Assembly (NCBI GenBank): GCA_963730165.1
Contig: CAVSQS010000002.1
Coordinates: 796,282-860,281, forward strand
DNA from: DASSQJ01 sp963730165
GTDB taxonomy: Bacteria; Actinomycetota; Actinomycetes; Actinomycetales; Dermatophilaceae
Reading direction: 5' to 3'
DNA length: 64,000 nt
The position numbers and the translations under genes are program-made. Positions 23,664 through 31,743 of the stretch are shown here, one piece after another. Each line of letters starts with the position of its first letter. Position 1 is the stretch's first letter. Below the pieces are notes generated by a model. The model saw only the letters and a program-made list of their open reading frames with translations, ran no database searches and was not told the DNA's origin.

Positions 23664-24404
23664 TCACTCCGTGCGGCGGCGGAGGGTGAGGCTACCGAGA
23701 ACGAGCGCCCCGGCGACCCACAGCAGCATGATCCCCAGCGACGGCAGGACGTCGGCGAGCGGGTCGGCCTGGGTCGTGACGTCCTGCATCGCGTCCACCG
23801 CGTACGACAGCGGCAGGACGTTCGAGATGGCCTCGAGGACCGGCGGCATCTGGTCGCGGGGCATCAGCAGCCCGCAGAGGAGGAACTGCGGGAGGATGAA
23901 GGCCGGCATGAACTGCACCGCCTGGAACTCGGTGCGCGCGAAGCCGCTGGCGAGCAGCCCGAGGGCGGTGCCGAGCACGGCGTCGACGACGGCGATGAGC
24001 ACGAGCACCCACACCGGCCCGGTGACGTCCAGCCCGCACACCCAGATGGCGAAGGCGCTGGCGACCACCGCCTGGAGCACGGCCATCACCCCGAAGGCCA
24101 GGGCGTACCCGAGCATGAGGTCGCCCTTGCCCAAGGGGGTCGTGAGCAGCCGCTCGAGGGTGCCCGAGGTCCGCTCGCGCAGGGTGGCGATGCTGGTGAC
24201 GATGAACATGACGACGAGCGGGAACACCCCGAGCAGCGCCGGCCCGATGCTGTCGAAGACATCGCCCGGGGCGTCGGAGTAGACCCACGCGAGGAGGCCG
24301 AGGAGCACACAGGGGACGACGATCATCAGGCCCACCGTGCGGTGGTCGCCTCGGAGCTGGCGCAGGATGCGTCCCGCTGTCACGAGGGTGATGCGCGGGT
24401 TCAC
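23664..24404 (-). CDS. ABC-2 type transporter permease
   Basis: Permease of 246 aa with six predicted helices. RERTSGTLERLLTTPLGKGDLMLGY is the characteristic ABC-2 cytoplasmic loop after the second helix. The GTG start overlaps the ATPase stop (GTGA), so the two form one exporter. Substrate not deducible; drug or lipid export is typical. Confidence 0.93.
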   Translation of the reverse strand: MNPRITLVTAGRILRQLRGDHRTVGLMIVVPCVLLGLLAWVYSDAPGDVFDSIGPALLGVFPLVVMFIVTSIATLRERTSGTLERLLTTPLGKGDLMLGYALAFGVMAVLQAVVASAFAIWVCGLDVTGPVWVLVLIAVVDAVLGTALGLLASGFARTEFQAVQFMPAFILPQFLLCGLLMPRDQMPPVLEAISNVLPLSYAVDAMQDVTTQADPLADVLPSLGIMLLWVAGALVLGSLTLRRRTE

Positions 24405-25213
24405 GACCGCTCCTCCCCCTCGCCCGGGACGTGGCGGCCCTGGTACCCGCTGCCCCCGTCACCGGCGCCCGGCGGGTCCGTCGGTGTGGCGCCGTCGGCC
24501 TCGTCGATCAGGGTGAGGAACGCCTGCTCGGCGTCCTCGGTGCCGGTGCGCTCGAGCAGCTCGGGGAGCGTGGAGTCACTGAGGATGCGGCCCGCCCGGA
24601 TGAGGACGAGCCGGTCGCAGCGGGTCGCCTCGTCCATGACGTGGCTCGAGACGAGGAGGGTGCGGCCCTGCTCGGACAGGTCCCGGAACAGGTTCCAGAG
24701 CTCGCGCCGCAGCACCGGGTCGAGCCCCACCGTGGGCTCGTCGAGGACGAGCACCTCGGGGTCGCCGACCAGCGTGCAGGCCAGGCTGGCGCGGGAGAGC
24801 TGGCCACCGGAGAGGTTCTCGACCCGGGCACCGGCGTGGTCGTTCAGGTGCACCTGCTCGATGGCGTGGTCCGCGGCGTCCGCCCCCATCCCGAGCACCG
24901 AGGCGAAGTAGCGAACGTTGTCGCGCACGCTGAGGTCGGCGTACACGCTCGGCGCCTGGGTGAGGTAGCCGACCCGGCGCCGTAGCGCGGGAGATCCGGC
25001 GGGCTCCCCGAGGACGGTGACGGTCCCCCCCTCGACCACCTGCACACCGACCACGGATCGCATGAGGGTGGACTTGCCACCACCGCTCGGGCCGAGCAGC
25101 CCCACCACCTGCCCGGTGGGGACCCTGACCGAGAGTCCGGGCAGGACCTCACGACCGCGGCGCACCACCCGGAGGTCGTCGACGACGATGGCGTCGCCCG
25201 CGGAATTCGTCAT
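24401..25213 (-). CDS. ABC transporter ATP-binding protein
   Basis: Nucleotide-binding subunit of 270 aa: Walker A GPSGGGKS, signature LSGGQLSRAS, Walker B VLVLDEPTVGLDP, H-loop SSHVMDEA. Partner of the adjacent ABC-2 permease. ATG at 25213 (MTNSAGDAIVVDDLRV) is where homology starts; the very long upstream frame is a shadow of the neighbouring genes. The C-terminal Gly/Asp-rich tail is probably disordered. Confidence 0.95.
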   Translation of the reverse strand: MTNSAGDAIVVDDLRVVRRGREVLPGLSVRVPTGQVVGLLGPSGGGKSTLMRSVVGVQVVEGGTVTVLGEPAGSPALRRRVGYLTQAPSVYADLSVRDNVRYFASVLGMGADAADHAIEQVHLNDHAGARVENLSGGQLSRASLACTLVGDPEVLVLDEPTVGLDPVLRRELWNLFRDLSEQGRTLLVSSHVMDEATRCDRLVLIRAGRILSDSTLPELLERTGTEDAEQAFLTLIDEADGATPTDPPGAGDGGSGYQGRHVPGEGEERS

Positions 25214-25290
25214 GCCCGGAATACTGGCAGCCCGCTCGACCCGTGTCACCCGACCCGCCACAGAGACCGTCGGGCCGACCCGGTTCCGCG

Positions 25291-26088
25291 TCAACCGTCG
25301 GCGACGGGGGGTGGCGCCGCCGCGAGGTGCAGCCGGGCGAAGGCGAGCGACTCGGCGAGGTCGAGCTCGCGCTGGGCCTCGGCCACCTTGCGGGTCGACA
25401 CCTCGACGACGACGTGGCCGTCGAAGCCCGCGGCCGCCAGGCTGCCGAGCACCTCCGCGCAGGGCTGGCCACCGCGACCGGGCACCAGGTGCTCGTCGCG
25501 TGCCGAGCCGCTGCCGTCGGCGAGGTGGAGGTGGGTCAACCGCGGCCCGAGCCCGCGCACCATCGCCCGGGCGTCCGAGCCGGCGGTCGCGGTGTGCGAG
25601 AGGTCGAGGGTGACGTTGTCGTAGGGCTGCGGGACGGGATCCCAGTGCGGAAGGTAGGCCTCCAGCTCGCGCGAGCGCGGGCCTCGCCAGGGGTACATGT
25701 TCTCGACGGCGAGCCGGATGCCGGAGTCGTGCTCCCGCCGGGCGACCCCGTCGACGAACCGGCGGGCGTAGTCGCGTTGCCACCGGAAAGGCGGGTGGAG
25801 CACCACGGTGTCGGCACCGACCTCGTGGGCCAGCTCGATGGAACGGTCGACCTTCTCCCAGGGATCGGTTCCCCACACCCGCTGGGTCACGAGGAGGGTC
25901 GGGGCGTGCACCGAGAGCACCGGTACGCCGTGGTGCTCGGCGAGGGTGCGCAGGGCGCCCGCCTCGCGGGTCAGCGGGTCGGTCCACACCATGACCTCGA
26001 CCCCGTCGTAGCCGAGACGGTCGGCGAGCGAGAAGGCCGACGCCACACCCTCGGGGTACGCGCTCGCCGTCGACAGGCCGACCCGCAC
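25291..26088 (-). CDS. Sugar phosphate isomerase/epimerase (xylose isomerase-like TIM barrel)
   Basis: AP_endonuclease-2-like TIM barrel of 265 aa with metal-site residues in VLHPPFRWQ, LAVENMYPWRG, LDLSHTAT and LTHLHLADGSG. GTG at 26088 lies 2 bp after the ppx stop. Corresponds to Rv0498, which also sits next to the Ppx homologue. Substrate unknown. Confidence 0.88.
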   Translation of the reverse strand: MRVGLSTASAYPEGVASAFSLADRLGYDGVEVMVWTDPLTREAGALRTLAEHHGVPVLSVHAPTLLVTQRVWGTDPWEKVDRSIELAHEVGADTVVLHPPFRWQRDYARRFVDGVARREHDSGIRLAVENMYPWRGPRSRELEAYLPHWDPVPQPYDNVTLDLSHTATAGSDARAMVRGLGPRLTHLHLADGSGSARDEHLVPGRGGQPCAEVLGSLAAAGFDGHVVVEVSTRKVAEAQRELDLAESLAFARLHLAAAPPPVADG

Positions 26089-26090
26089 GC

Positions 26091-27017
26091 TCAGCCCATC
26101 CGGTCGAGGTGGCGGAGGATGACGCCCTCGCGCAGCGCCCACGGGCAGATCTCGAGGCGGTCGAGGCCGAGCAGGTCCATCGTGGCCTCGGCGACCAGGC
26201 CGCCGGCCAGGAGCTGGCGTGAGCGGGCACGGGACACGCCCGGGAGGTCGGTACGCTCCTCGGCCGTCATGCCCGCGATCTCGGGGAGCTTCTCGGACAG
26301 CGCATCACGCGGCAGGAACCGTTCGGCGTACATCCCCTCCGAGCTCGGTGCGGCCCCGCAGATCCGCGACAGCGACCGCATCGTCTTGCTCGTGCCGACG
26401 GCGAGGTCTGGGTTGCCGGCCTTGGCCAGCGGGCGGAGATCGGCGGCGATGGTGGCACGTACCCGGCGACGGGCGTCGCGGACGTCGTCGAGGTCGGGCG
26501 GGTCGCCGGGGAGGAGGTCGCGGGTGACACGGCCGGCGCCGAGGGGCAGCGACACCGCGACGTCGGGGTCCTCGTCGAGCCCCTGGGCGAGCTCGAGCGA
26601 CCCGCCGCCGATGTCGGCGACGAGCAGCGTCCCCGCGGACCAGCCGAACCACCGGCGGACGGCGAGGAAGGTGAGTCGGGCCTCCTCCTCGCCGGTGAGG
26701 ACGTCCAGCCGGATTCCGGTGCGCTCGGCGACGTGGGCGAGGACCGCCTCGCCGTTGGGCGCCTCGCGGATCGCGCTGGTGACGAAGCCGCGCAGGTCCT
26801 CGACACCCTGGTCCTCGGCGACCTGCTGGCACTCGGCCACGAAGTCGGCGAGCCGGTCACGGCCCTCGTCGGCGACCATCCCGTCGTCGGTGACGTGCTC
26901 GGAGAGCCGCAGCTCGATCTTGTGCTTCGACGCGGGGAGCGGCTGTGCTCCCGGGTGGGCGTCGACGACGAGGAGGTGCACGGTGTTGGAGCCGACGTCG
27001 ATCACACCGAGGCGCAT
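26091..27017 (-). CDS. Ppx/GppA phosphatase family protein (exopolyphosphatase)
   Basis: ASKHA-fold phosphatase of 308 aa that hydrolyses polyphosphate or pppGpp. Phosphate loops are visible in GVIDVGSNTVHLLVVD and LLVADIGGGSLELA. It is the short actinobacterial type (Rv0496 class), lacking the long C-terminal HD-like region of E. coli Ppx. ATG at 27017 follows directly on the conserved N-terminus; divergent from the next gene with only 48 bp between. Confidence 0.93.
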   Translation of the reverse strand: MRLGVIDVGSNTVHLLVVDAHPGAQPLPASKHKIELRLSEHVTDDGMVADEGRDRLADFVAECQQVAEDQGVEDLRGFVTSAIREAPNGEAVLAHVAERTGIRLDVLTGEEEARLTFLAVRRWFGWSAGTLLVADIGGGSLELAQGLDEDPDVAVSLPLGAGRVTRDLLPGDPPDLDDVRDARRRVRATIAADLRPLAKAGNPDLAVGTSKTMRSLSRICGAAPSSEGMYAERFLPRDALSEKLPEIAGMTAEERTDLPGVSRARSRQLLAGGLVAEATMDLLGLDRLEICPWALREGVILRHLDRMG

Positions 27018-27065
27018 GCGCCAAACGTAGTCGGTGGTGGGGGGCCGCACGCATAGGGTGGGCGG

Positions 27066-28181
27066 GTGCCGGAGACGCCCCTCGACATCCCCCGCACGTG
27101 GGCGGAGTTCACGGATCCCTCGAACCCGGAGCAGCGCTACCGGGTCGACCTCACGTGGCTCACGTCCAGCTGGACGTGCATCTTCGGGGCGGGGTGTCAC
27201 GGGATCTATGCGGAGCGGCCCGACGACGGTTGCTGCACGCTCGGAGCGCACTTCACCGACGACGACGACGTCGAGCGGGTCAGGGCGGTGGTCGCCGAGC
27301 TCGGCGAGGACGAGTGGGAGCTGCACCCCGGCTACGGCAAGCGCGGCCGTAGGGACCCCTCCCGGCTCTCTGCATGGACCGAGGTGGGGGAGGACGGCGC
27401 GAGGTCGACCAAGGTCGTCGACGGCGCCTGCATCATGCTCAACCGCCCCGGTTTCCCGGCCGGGGCCGGGTGTGCGCTGCACCAGCACGCGGTGCTCACC
27501 GGCCGGCCGCCGCACGAGGCCAAGCCGGACGTCTGCTGGCAGCTGCCGATCCGGCGGAGCTACCGGACGGTGGAGCTGCCCGACGACACGTCGTACCTCG
27601 AGGTCACGATCACCGAGTACGACCGGCGCGGGTGGGGACCCGGGGGCCACGACCTCGACTGGTTCTGCTCGGCCAGCACCGAGGCCCACGTCGGGCGCGA
27701 ACCGGTCTACCGCGGCAGCCGCGACGAGCTCGTGGCCCTCATGGGCGAGGACGCGTACGCCGAGCTGGTCCTGCGGTGCGAGGCGCACCTGAGCACCGTC
27801 CGCCGCGCCCGCTCCGCGGGAGCGAGGGAGCTCATCCCCCTCCTGGTCCACCCGGCGACCGTCGAGGCCGGGACGGTGGGGGGTCGGCGCGGGCGGGCGC
27901 GGCGAGGCGCGGGGTCGCCCGCCGGTGGCAACGAGCCGGCCCACCCCGTGGCCCGCGGTGCCCGGACGGGCGCGTCGAGGTCGACCGGGGCGGCGGGGGC
28001 CGACGCCGCCGCGCCGGGCACGGCCTCCGGGAAGGACGCCGTGACCTCCGGTGCGAAGGGAAAGAGCAGTTCCGGCTCGAAGGGCAAGGGCGGCTCCGGC
28101 AAGCCCGCTGGGAAGGGTGCGAGCACCTCCGGCGCGAAGGGCACCGACGGGTCCGGGCGGGGCCGGCGCGACTCGAAGTGA
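27066..28181 (+). CDS. Cysteine-rich hypothetical protein with Gly/Ser/Lys repeat tail
   Basis: Protein of 371 aa. Residues about 35-60 hold a cysteine/histidine cluster (CIFGAGCHGIY then DDGCCTLGAHF) that recalls YkgJ/DUF3109-type metal-binding clusters, and more cysteines and histidines follow (ACIMLNR, GCALHQHAVLTG, DVCWQLPIRR). From about residue 270 the protein turns into a low-complexity Gly/Ala/Ser/Lys tail with repeated TSGAKG and SGKGG-like units, basic and surely disordered. I cannot name a function; metal or nucleic acid binding would fit. GTG start; the stop overlaps the methyltransferase GTG. Confidence 0.75.
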   Translation: MPETPLDIPRTWAEFTDPSNPEQRYRVDLTWLTSSWTCIFGAGCHGIYAERPDDGCCTLGAHFTDDDDVERVRAVVAELGEDEWELHPGYGKRGRRDPSRLSAWTEVGEDGARSTKVVDGACIMLNRPGFPAGAGCALHQHAVLTGRPPHEAKPDVCWQLPIRRSYRTVELPDDTSYLEVTITEYDRRGWGPGGHDLDWFCSASTEAHVGREPVYRGSRDELVALMGEDAYAELVLRCEAHLSTVRRARSAGARELIPLLVHPATVEAGTVGGRRGRARRGAGSPAGGNEPAHPVARGARTGASRSTGAAGADAAAPGTASGKDAVTSGAKGKSSSGSKGKGGSGKPAGKGASTSGAKGTDGSGRGRRDSK

Positions 28182-28858
28182 TCCGCAGCCCCAACATCTG
28201 GGACACCCCCGAGGTCTACGAGATCGAGAACCTCGCCTCGGACCGCGCCGGAGTGATCGACACGGCCATCGCCGCCCTGCATCCCCTCGCCGGAGCGACG
28301 CTGCTCGACATCGGCTGCGGCACCGGCTTCCACCTCCCCCGGTTCGCCGAGCGTGCTGCACACGTGCTCGGCGTGGAGCCGCATGCCCCCCTCCTGCGCC
28401 GGGCGGCTGACCGGCTGCGGGCGCAGGTGTCGCGGGCACGCGTCGTCAGCGGTGACGCGGAGGCGCTGCCCCTCGCGGACGACAGCATCGACGTCGCGCA
28501 CGCCCGTTGGGCGTACTTCTTGGGCGCCGGGTGCGAGCCCGGGCTCGCCGAGCTCGAGCGCGTCGTCCGCCCCGGAGGGATCGCCTGCCTGGTCGACAAC
28601 GACGCCACCCGGTCGACCTTCGGACGGTGGTTCGCTCGGGCATACCCGGGGTACGACCCGGCTGCGGTGCAACGCTTCTGGGACCGACAGGGCTTCACGA
28701 CGGAGCGGCTCACCATTCACTGGACGTTCGATCGGCGCGAGGACCTGGCGGCCGTCGTCGGCATCGAGCTGCCACCAATACCAGCCGACGCTGCCCTCGC
28801 CGAGCACTCCGGGCTGGTCGTCGACTACGCGGTGGCCCTGCGCTGGCGGCGCTACTGA
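28178..28858 (+). CDS. Class I SAM-dependent methyltransferase
   Basis: Methyltransferase_11-type protein of 226 aa. SAM motif I is LLDIGCGTGFHLPRFA, motif II region GDAEALPLADDSIDVAHARWAYF, post-II LERVVRPGGIACLVDND. GTG start overlaps the preceding stop as GTGA, implying co-translation with the cysteine-rich protein. Substrate unknown. Confidence 0.9.
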   Translation: MIRSPNIWDTPEVYEIENLASDRAGVIDTAIAALHPLAGATLLDIGCGTGFHLPRFAERAAHVLGVEPHAPLLRRAADRLRAQVSRARVVSGDAEALPLADDSIDVAHARWAYFLGAGCEPGLAELERVVRPGGIACLVDNDATRSTFGRWFARAYPGYDPAAVQRFWDRQGFTTERLTIHWTFDRREDLAAVVGIELPPIPADAALAEHSGLVVDYAVALRWRRY

Positions 28859-28899
28859 CCGCCCCGGCCCCCGCTTCCCGTCGGGGAGCGGCCGGGCGG
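28859..28899. terminator. Convergent hairpin between methyltransferase and PNPOx-like genes
   Basis: Imperfect GC stem CCGCCCCGGCC (28859-28869) against GGCCGGGCGG (28890-28899), lying between two convergent stops. No T-tract. Confidence 0.5.
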
Positions 28900-28908
28900 A
28901 CTCGGGCG

Positions 28909-29379
28909 TCAGCCCGCGGGTGCCCCCAGCCAGGTGCCGTCCCGCATCAGCGTGCGGCCGGGAAGCTCGTTGCTCTCGCGCCACGCCTGCACCCGGGACG
29001 GCGCGAGGAGGTACGCGGCGTAGCGGGGGCCTTCGTCCCGGGGGTCCCAGCCGGTCCGCGCCGAGTACTCCTCCCAGCGGCCGGCCGGGACGGCGTCCAT
29101 CTCGACCTCCTCAGCCGTGACGTCGGCGACCACGACGTCCCGCAGCGTGCCGAGCGCCACCCGGCCACGACCGGTGGTGCGCAGGTTGGTGCCGGCAGGG
29201 CTGGTTCGCGGCGTGGCCACGAGGAGGGTGGAGCCGTCCCAGTGGAACGACAGCGGCACGAGCCCCGGTTCGCCGCCGTTCGGGGAGGCCGTGGCCAGCC
29301 AGAGGTCCTCGTCGTGCTCCAGGCGGTGGCGGGTGTCGGCCACGCGCGTGGCACGGTCCCGCGCCGGGGGTGGGGTCAC
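28909..29379 (-). CDS. Pyridoxamine 5'-phosphate oxidase family (flavin-binding split barrel) protein
   Basis: Protein of 156 aa with the FMN-binding split-barrel pattern LWLATASPNGGEPGLVPLSFHWDGSTLLVATPR and a C-terminal W-containing segment RVQAWRESNEL. F420- or FMN-dependent oxidoreductases of this group act on diverse substrates. GTG 29379 has GGAGG 6 nt upstream. The long upstream frame is a shadow of the Nudix gene. Confidence 0.85.
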   Translation of the reverse strand: MTPPPARDRATRVADTRHRLEHDEDLWLATASPNGGEPGLVPLSFHWDGSTLLVATPRTSPAGTNLRTTGRGRVALGTLRDVVVADVTAEEVEMDAVPAGRWEEYSARTGWDPRDEGPRYAAYLLAPSRVQAWRESNELPGRTLMRDGTWLGAPAG

Positions 29380-29488
29380 CGTCGTCCTCCGTCGGGTCGG
29401 GCAGGTGGGGCGAGCACCATGATGGCGTGCGCCGCCCGGCCGGGCCGGCGCGGGCGGTCCCGACGTCACCGGGATCCGGCCGGAGCGC

Positions 29489-29971
29489 TCAGTCGGACGA
29501 CGTGGACGGAGAGAGCCGTGTGGACCCGGTGTGCCCCATCGCGGTCCGGATCCGCTCGGCGTGCAGGTGGTCCATCGGCGGGAGACCGTCGAGCGGGAAC
29601 CAGCCCACGTCCGAGGACTCGTCGTCGGCCACGTGCGCCCGGCCGCCGAGGTAGCGGCACCGGAACGTGTGGTCGACGTACTGGCTCCGGTCGCCGTTCG
29701 GATACTCGATGACGCCGGTGACGTCGACCCACGCCAGGCCCTCGACCTGGCACCGCACCCCGGTCTCCTCGAGCACCTCCCGCACGGCGGTGTCGGCGGG
29801 GTGCTCACCGGGGTCGCAGATGCCCGTGACGGGGGTCCATTCGCCGGTGTCCGCGCGGCGCACGAGCAGCACGCGTGCGCCGTCGACGACCACCGCGGTG
29901 ATCCCGGGAAGCCAGAGCAGGGCCGTCCCCACCTTCTCGCGCAGGGCGAGGATGAACTCCGGCGTGGCCAT
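29489..29971 (-). CDS. NUDIX hydrolase
   Basis: Pyrophosphohydrolase of 160 aa. The Nudix box is complete: GICDPGEHPADTAVREVLEE followed by TGV, fitting GX5EX7REUXEEXGU. Substrate class (nucleoside diphosphate-X) cannot be read. Divergent from the VOC gene. Confidence 0.95.
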   Translation of the reverse strand: MATPEFILALREKVGTALLWLPGITAVVVDGARVLLVRRADTGEWTPVTGICDPGEHPADTAVREVLEETGVRCQVEGLAWVDVTGVIEYPNGDRSQYVDHTFRCRYLGGRAHVADDESSDVGWFPLDGLPPMDHLHAERIRTAMGHTGSTRLSPSTSSD

Positions 29972-30038
29972 CGCGCCACCCTAGGCCGCCGCCACCACCG
30001 CCCTTGCCGTCACCGGGCGCGATCCCGACACTGGGGCG

Positions 30039-30407
30039 ATGCTCACCCGCTTCGTCCCCACCGTCTTCTACGCGGACCTCTCCGTCGGACTCGACCTCTT
30101 CCGCGGCGGTCTCGCGATGACGGTGGTCCACGAGGACGGTGGGCTCCTCGTCCTCGAGCGGGAGGGCGCAAAGATCCAGCTGTCCGAGAACGCCGTTGCC
30201 GCCGCGAACTCCGAGCGGCCCGAGCTGGGGCTCGAGACCGACGACGTGGAGTCGGTCTTCGCCGATGTCGCCGCGCGGCGCCCCGACCTGCTGCACCCGA
30301 ACCTGCCGACCGTCCGGATGCGACCGTGGGGCGCGCGGGAGTTCGCCGTGCTCGACGCCACCACGGTGTGCGTCGTCGTGCGCGAGTGGCCGGTCCCGGC
30401 CGGCTGA
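30039..30407 (+). CDS. VOC (glyoxalase/bleomycin resistance) family protein
   Basis: Small protein of 122 aa with the paired beta-alpha-beta-beta-beta pattern of the VOC fold: FYADLSVGLDLFRGGLAMTVVH in the first half and TDDVESVFADVAAR...WGAREFAVLD in the second. Function not deducible; could be a metal-dependent enzyme or a binding protein. A 9-bp hairpin overlaps its stop. Confidence 0.75.
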   Translation: MLTRFVPTVFYADLSVGLDLFRGGLAMTVVHEDGGLLVLEREGAKIQLSENAVAAANSERPELGLETDDVESVFADVAARRPDLLHPNLPTVRMRPWGAREFAVLDATTVCVVVREWPVPAG

Positions 30408-30424
30408 GGCGGACGGCCTCAGCC
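30402..30424. terminator. Bidirectional hairpin between VOC and SRPBCC genes
   Basis: Perfect 9-bp stem GGCTGAGGC (30402-30410) / GCCTCAGCC (30416-30424) with loop GGACG. The stem contains the stop codons of both convergent genes. Confidence 0.6.
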
Positions 30425-30862
30425 TCGCGCCTCCAGCAGCGCCTTGAGGGCGTCGAGGTCCTTGCGGTTGGCCCGCTCCATCGACCGGCGCATCATCGGC
30501 GCCGCCACCGACCCGAACCCGCTGGGCTCACCGTGGTTGCGCAGCGTGACGATCGTTCGTCCGAACCCGGCGTCGGTGAACCCGTACTCCGTCGCCATCG
30601 GGAACGGCCCCTCCGACGTCGACATCACCAACCGCTCCCCCGGCACGAGGTCCACCACCTCGTACGTGTACTCCAGCCGGCGTCCGAGGAAGGTGGCGAC
30701 GAACCGCATCCGGCTGCCCACCACGACCGGCTCCTCCCCCAGCAGCTGCACCGACCGGATGTTCGCGTACCACTCCGGTGCGTTCCGCGGGTCGCAGGTG
30801 TACGCCGCCACGACGTCCGCCGGGCGGTCCACGACGACCTCGGTCGTCACGTCCACGCTCAT
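30419..30862 (-). CDS. SRPBCC family protein (START-like)
   Basis: Protein of 147 aa: TTEVVVDRPADVVAAYTCDPRNAPEWYANIRSV is the start of a polyketide cyclase/START-like helix-grip fold, ending in a long C-terminal helix (MMRRSMERANRKDLDALKALL). Ligand unknown. Its ATG overlaps the nadC stop (ATGA), so it is the last gene of the panC-nadB-nadC operon. Confidence 0.88.
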   Translation of the reverse strand: MSVDVTTEVVVDRPADVVAAYTCDPRNAPEWYANIRSVQLLGEEPVVVGSRMRFVATFLGRRLEYTYEVVDLVPGERLVMSTSEGPFPMATEYGFTDAGFGRTIVTLRNHGEPSGFGSVAAPMMRRSMERANRKDLDALKALLEARG

Positions 30863-31743
30863 CGGGCGCCCTCCGGGTCCAGGTCCAGGGCGATGTCGAC
30901 GATGGGTGAGGAGTGGGTGAGGCCGCCCACCGACAGGTAGTCGACCCCGGTCTCGGCGTACTCGCGGACCACGTCGAGCGTCAGCCCGCCGGTGGCCTCG
31001 ACCTCGACCGCCTCGCCGGTGGCACGCACCGCCTCCACCGTCTCCCGCAGCAGCGCGGGAGTCATGTTGTCGCACAGGAGGAACCGGGCACCCGCGGCCA
31101 CCGACTCGAGCGCCTCCTCCGTCGTCGTCACCTCCACCTGGACGTCGACCTCGGGGAACCGGGACCGGATGGCGTCGTACGCCCGGGCCAGCCCGCCGGC
31201 CGCCAGCTTGTGGTTGTCCTTGACCATCGCGATGTCGTAGAGACCCATCCGCTTGTTGGTGCCGCCGCCACACCGCACCGCGTACTTCTCGAGCGCCCGC
31301 ATACCCGGTGTCGTCTTCCGGGTGTCGAGCACCATCGCTCCGGTGCCCTCGAGCCGGTCCGCCCACCGGCGGGTGTGGGTGGCCACCCCGGACGCCCGGC
31401 AGAGCACGTTCAGCGCGGTCCGCTCGGCGATGAGGGTGGTCCGCGTGGAGCCGCGCAACGTGGCGAGGCGGTCCCCGCGGAGGACCCGTTCGCCGTCGGC
31501 GACGTGCTCCTCGACGGCGACGGCGCCCGTGTGCAGCCGGGCGTGCACGGCGTCGAGCACGAGGCGCACCACCGGCAGGCCGGCCAGCACTCCGTCGGCG
31601 CGGGCGACGACGTGGGCGACCGACACCTGGCCGGCGGGGATGGTGGCGACCGTCGTCACGTCCGTGCCCGAGTCGAGGTCCTCGTCGAGCGCCCCCTCCA
31701 CCACCCGACGGGCCTCGATCTCCGGGAACCCGACGTCGCTCAC
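30859..31743 (-). CDS. nadC: Nicotinate-nucleotide pyrophosphorylase (quinolinate phosphoribosyltransferase)
   Basis: De novo NAD synthesis: quinolinate plus PRPP to nicotinate mononucleotide. Protein of 294 aa with ERTALNVLCRASGVATHTR, LDTRKTTPGMRALEKYAVRCGGGTNKR and the late GVDYLSVGGLTHS. Those arginines and lysines form the quinolinate/PRPP site. GTG start overlapping nadB (GTGA). nadA is not in the window. Confidence 0.97.
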   Translation of the reverse strand: MSDVGFPEIEARRVVEGALDEDLDSGTDVTTVATIPAGQVSVAHVVARADGVLAGLPVVRLVLDAVHARLHTGAVAVEEHVADGERVLRGDRLATLRGSTRTTLIAERTALNVLCRASGVATHTRRWADRLEGTGAMVLDTRKTTPGMRALEKYAVRCGGGTNKRMGLYDIAMVKDNHKLAAGGLARAYDAIRSRFPEVDVQVEVTTTEEALESVAAGARFLLCDNMTPALLRETVEAVRATGEAVEVEATGGLTLDVVREYAETGVDYLSVGGLTHSSPIVDIALDLDPEGAR

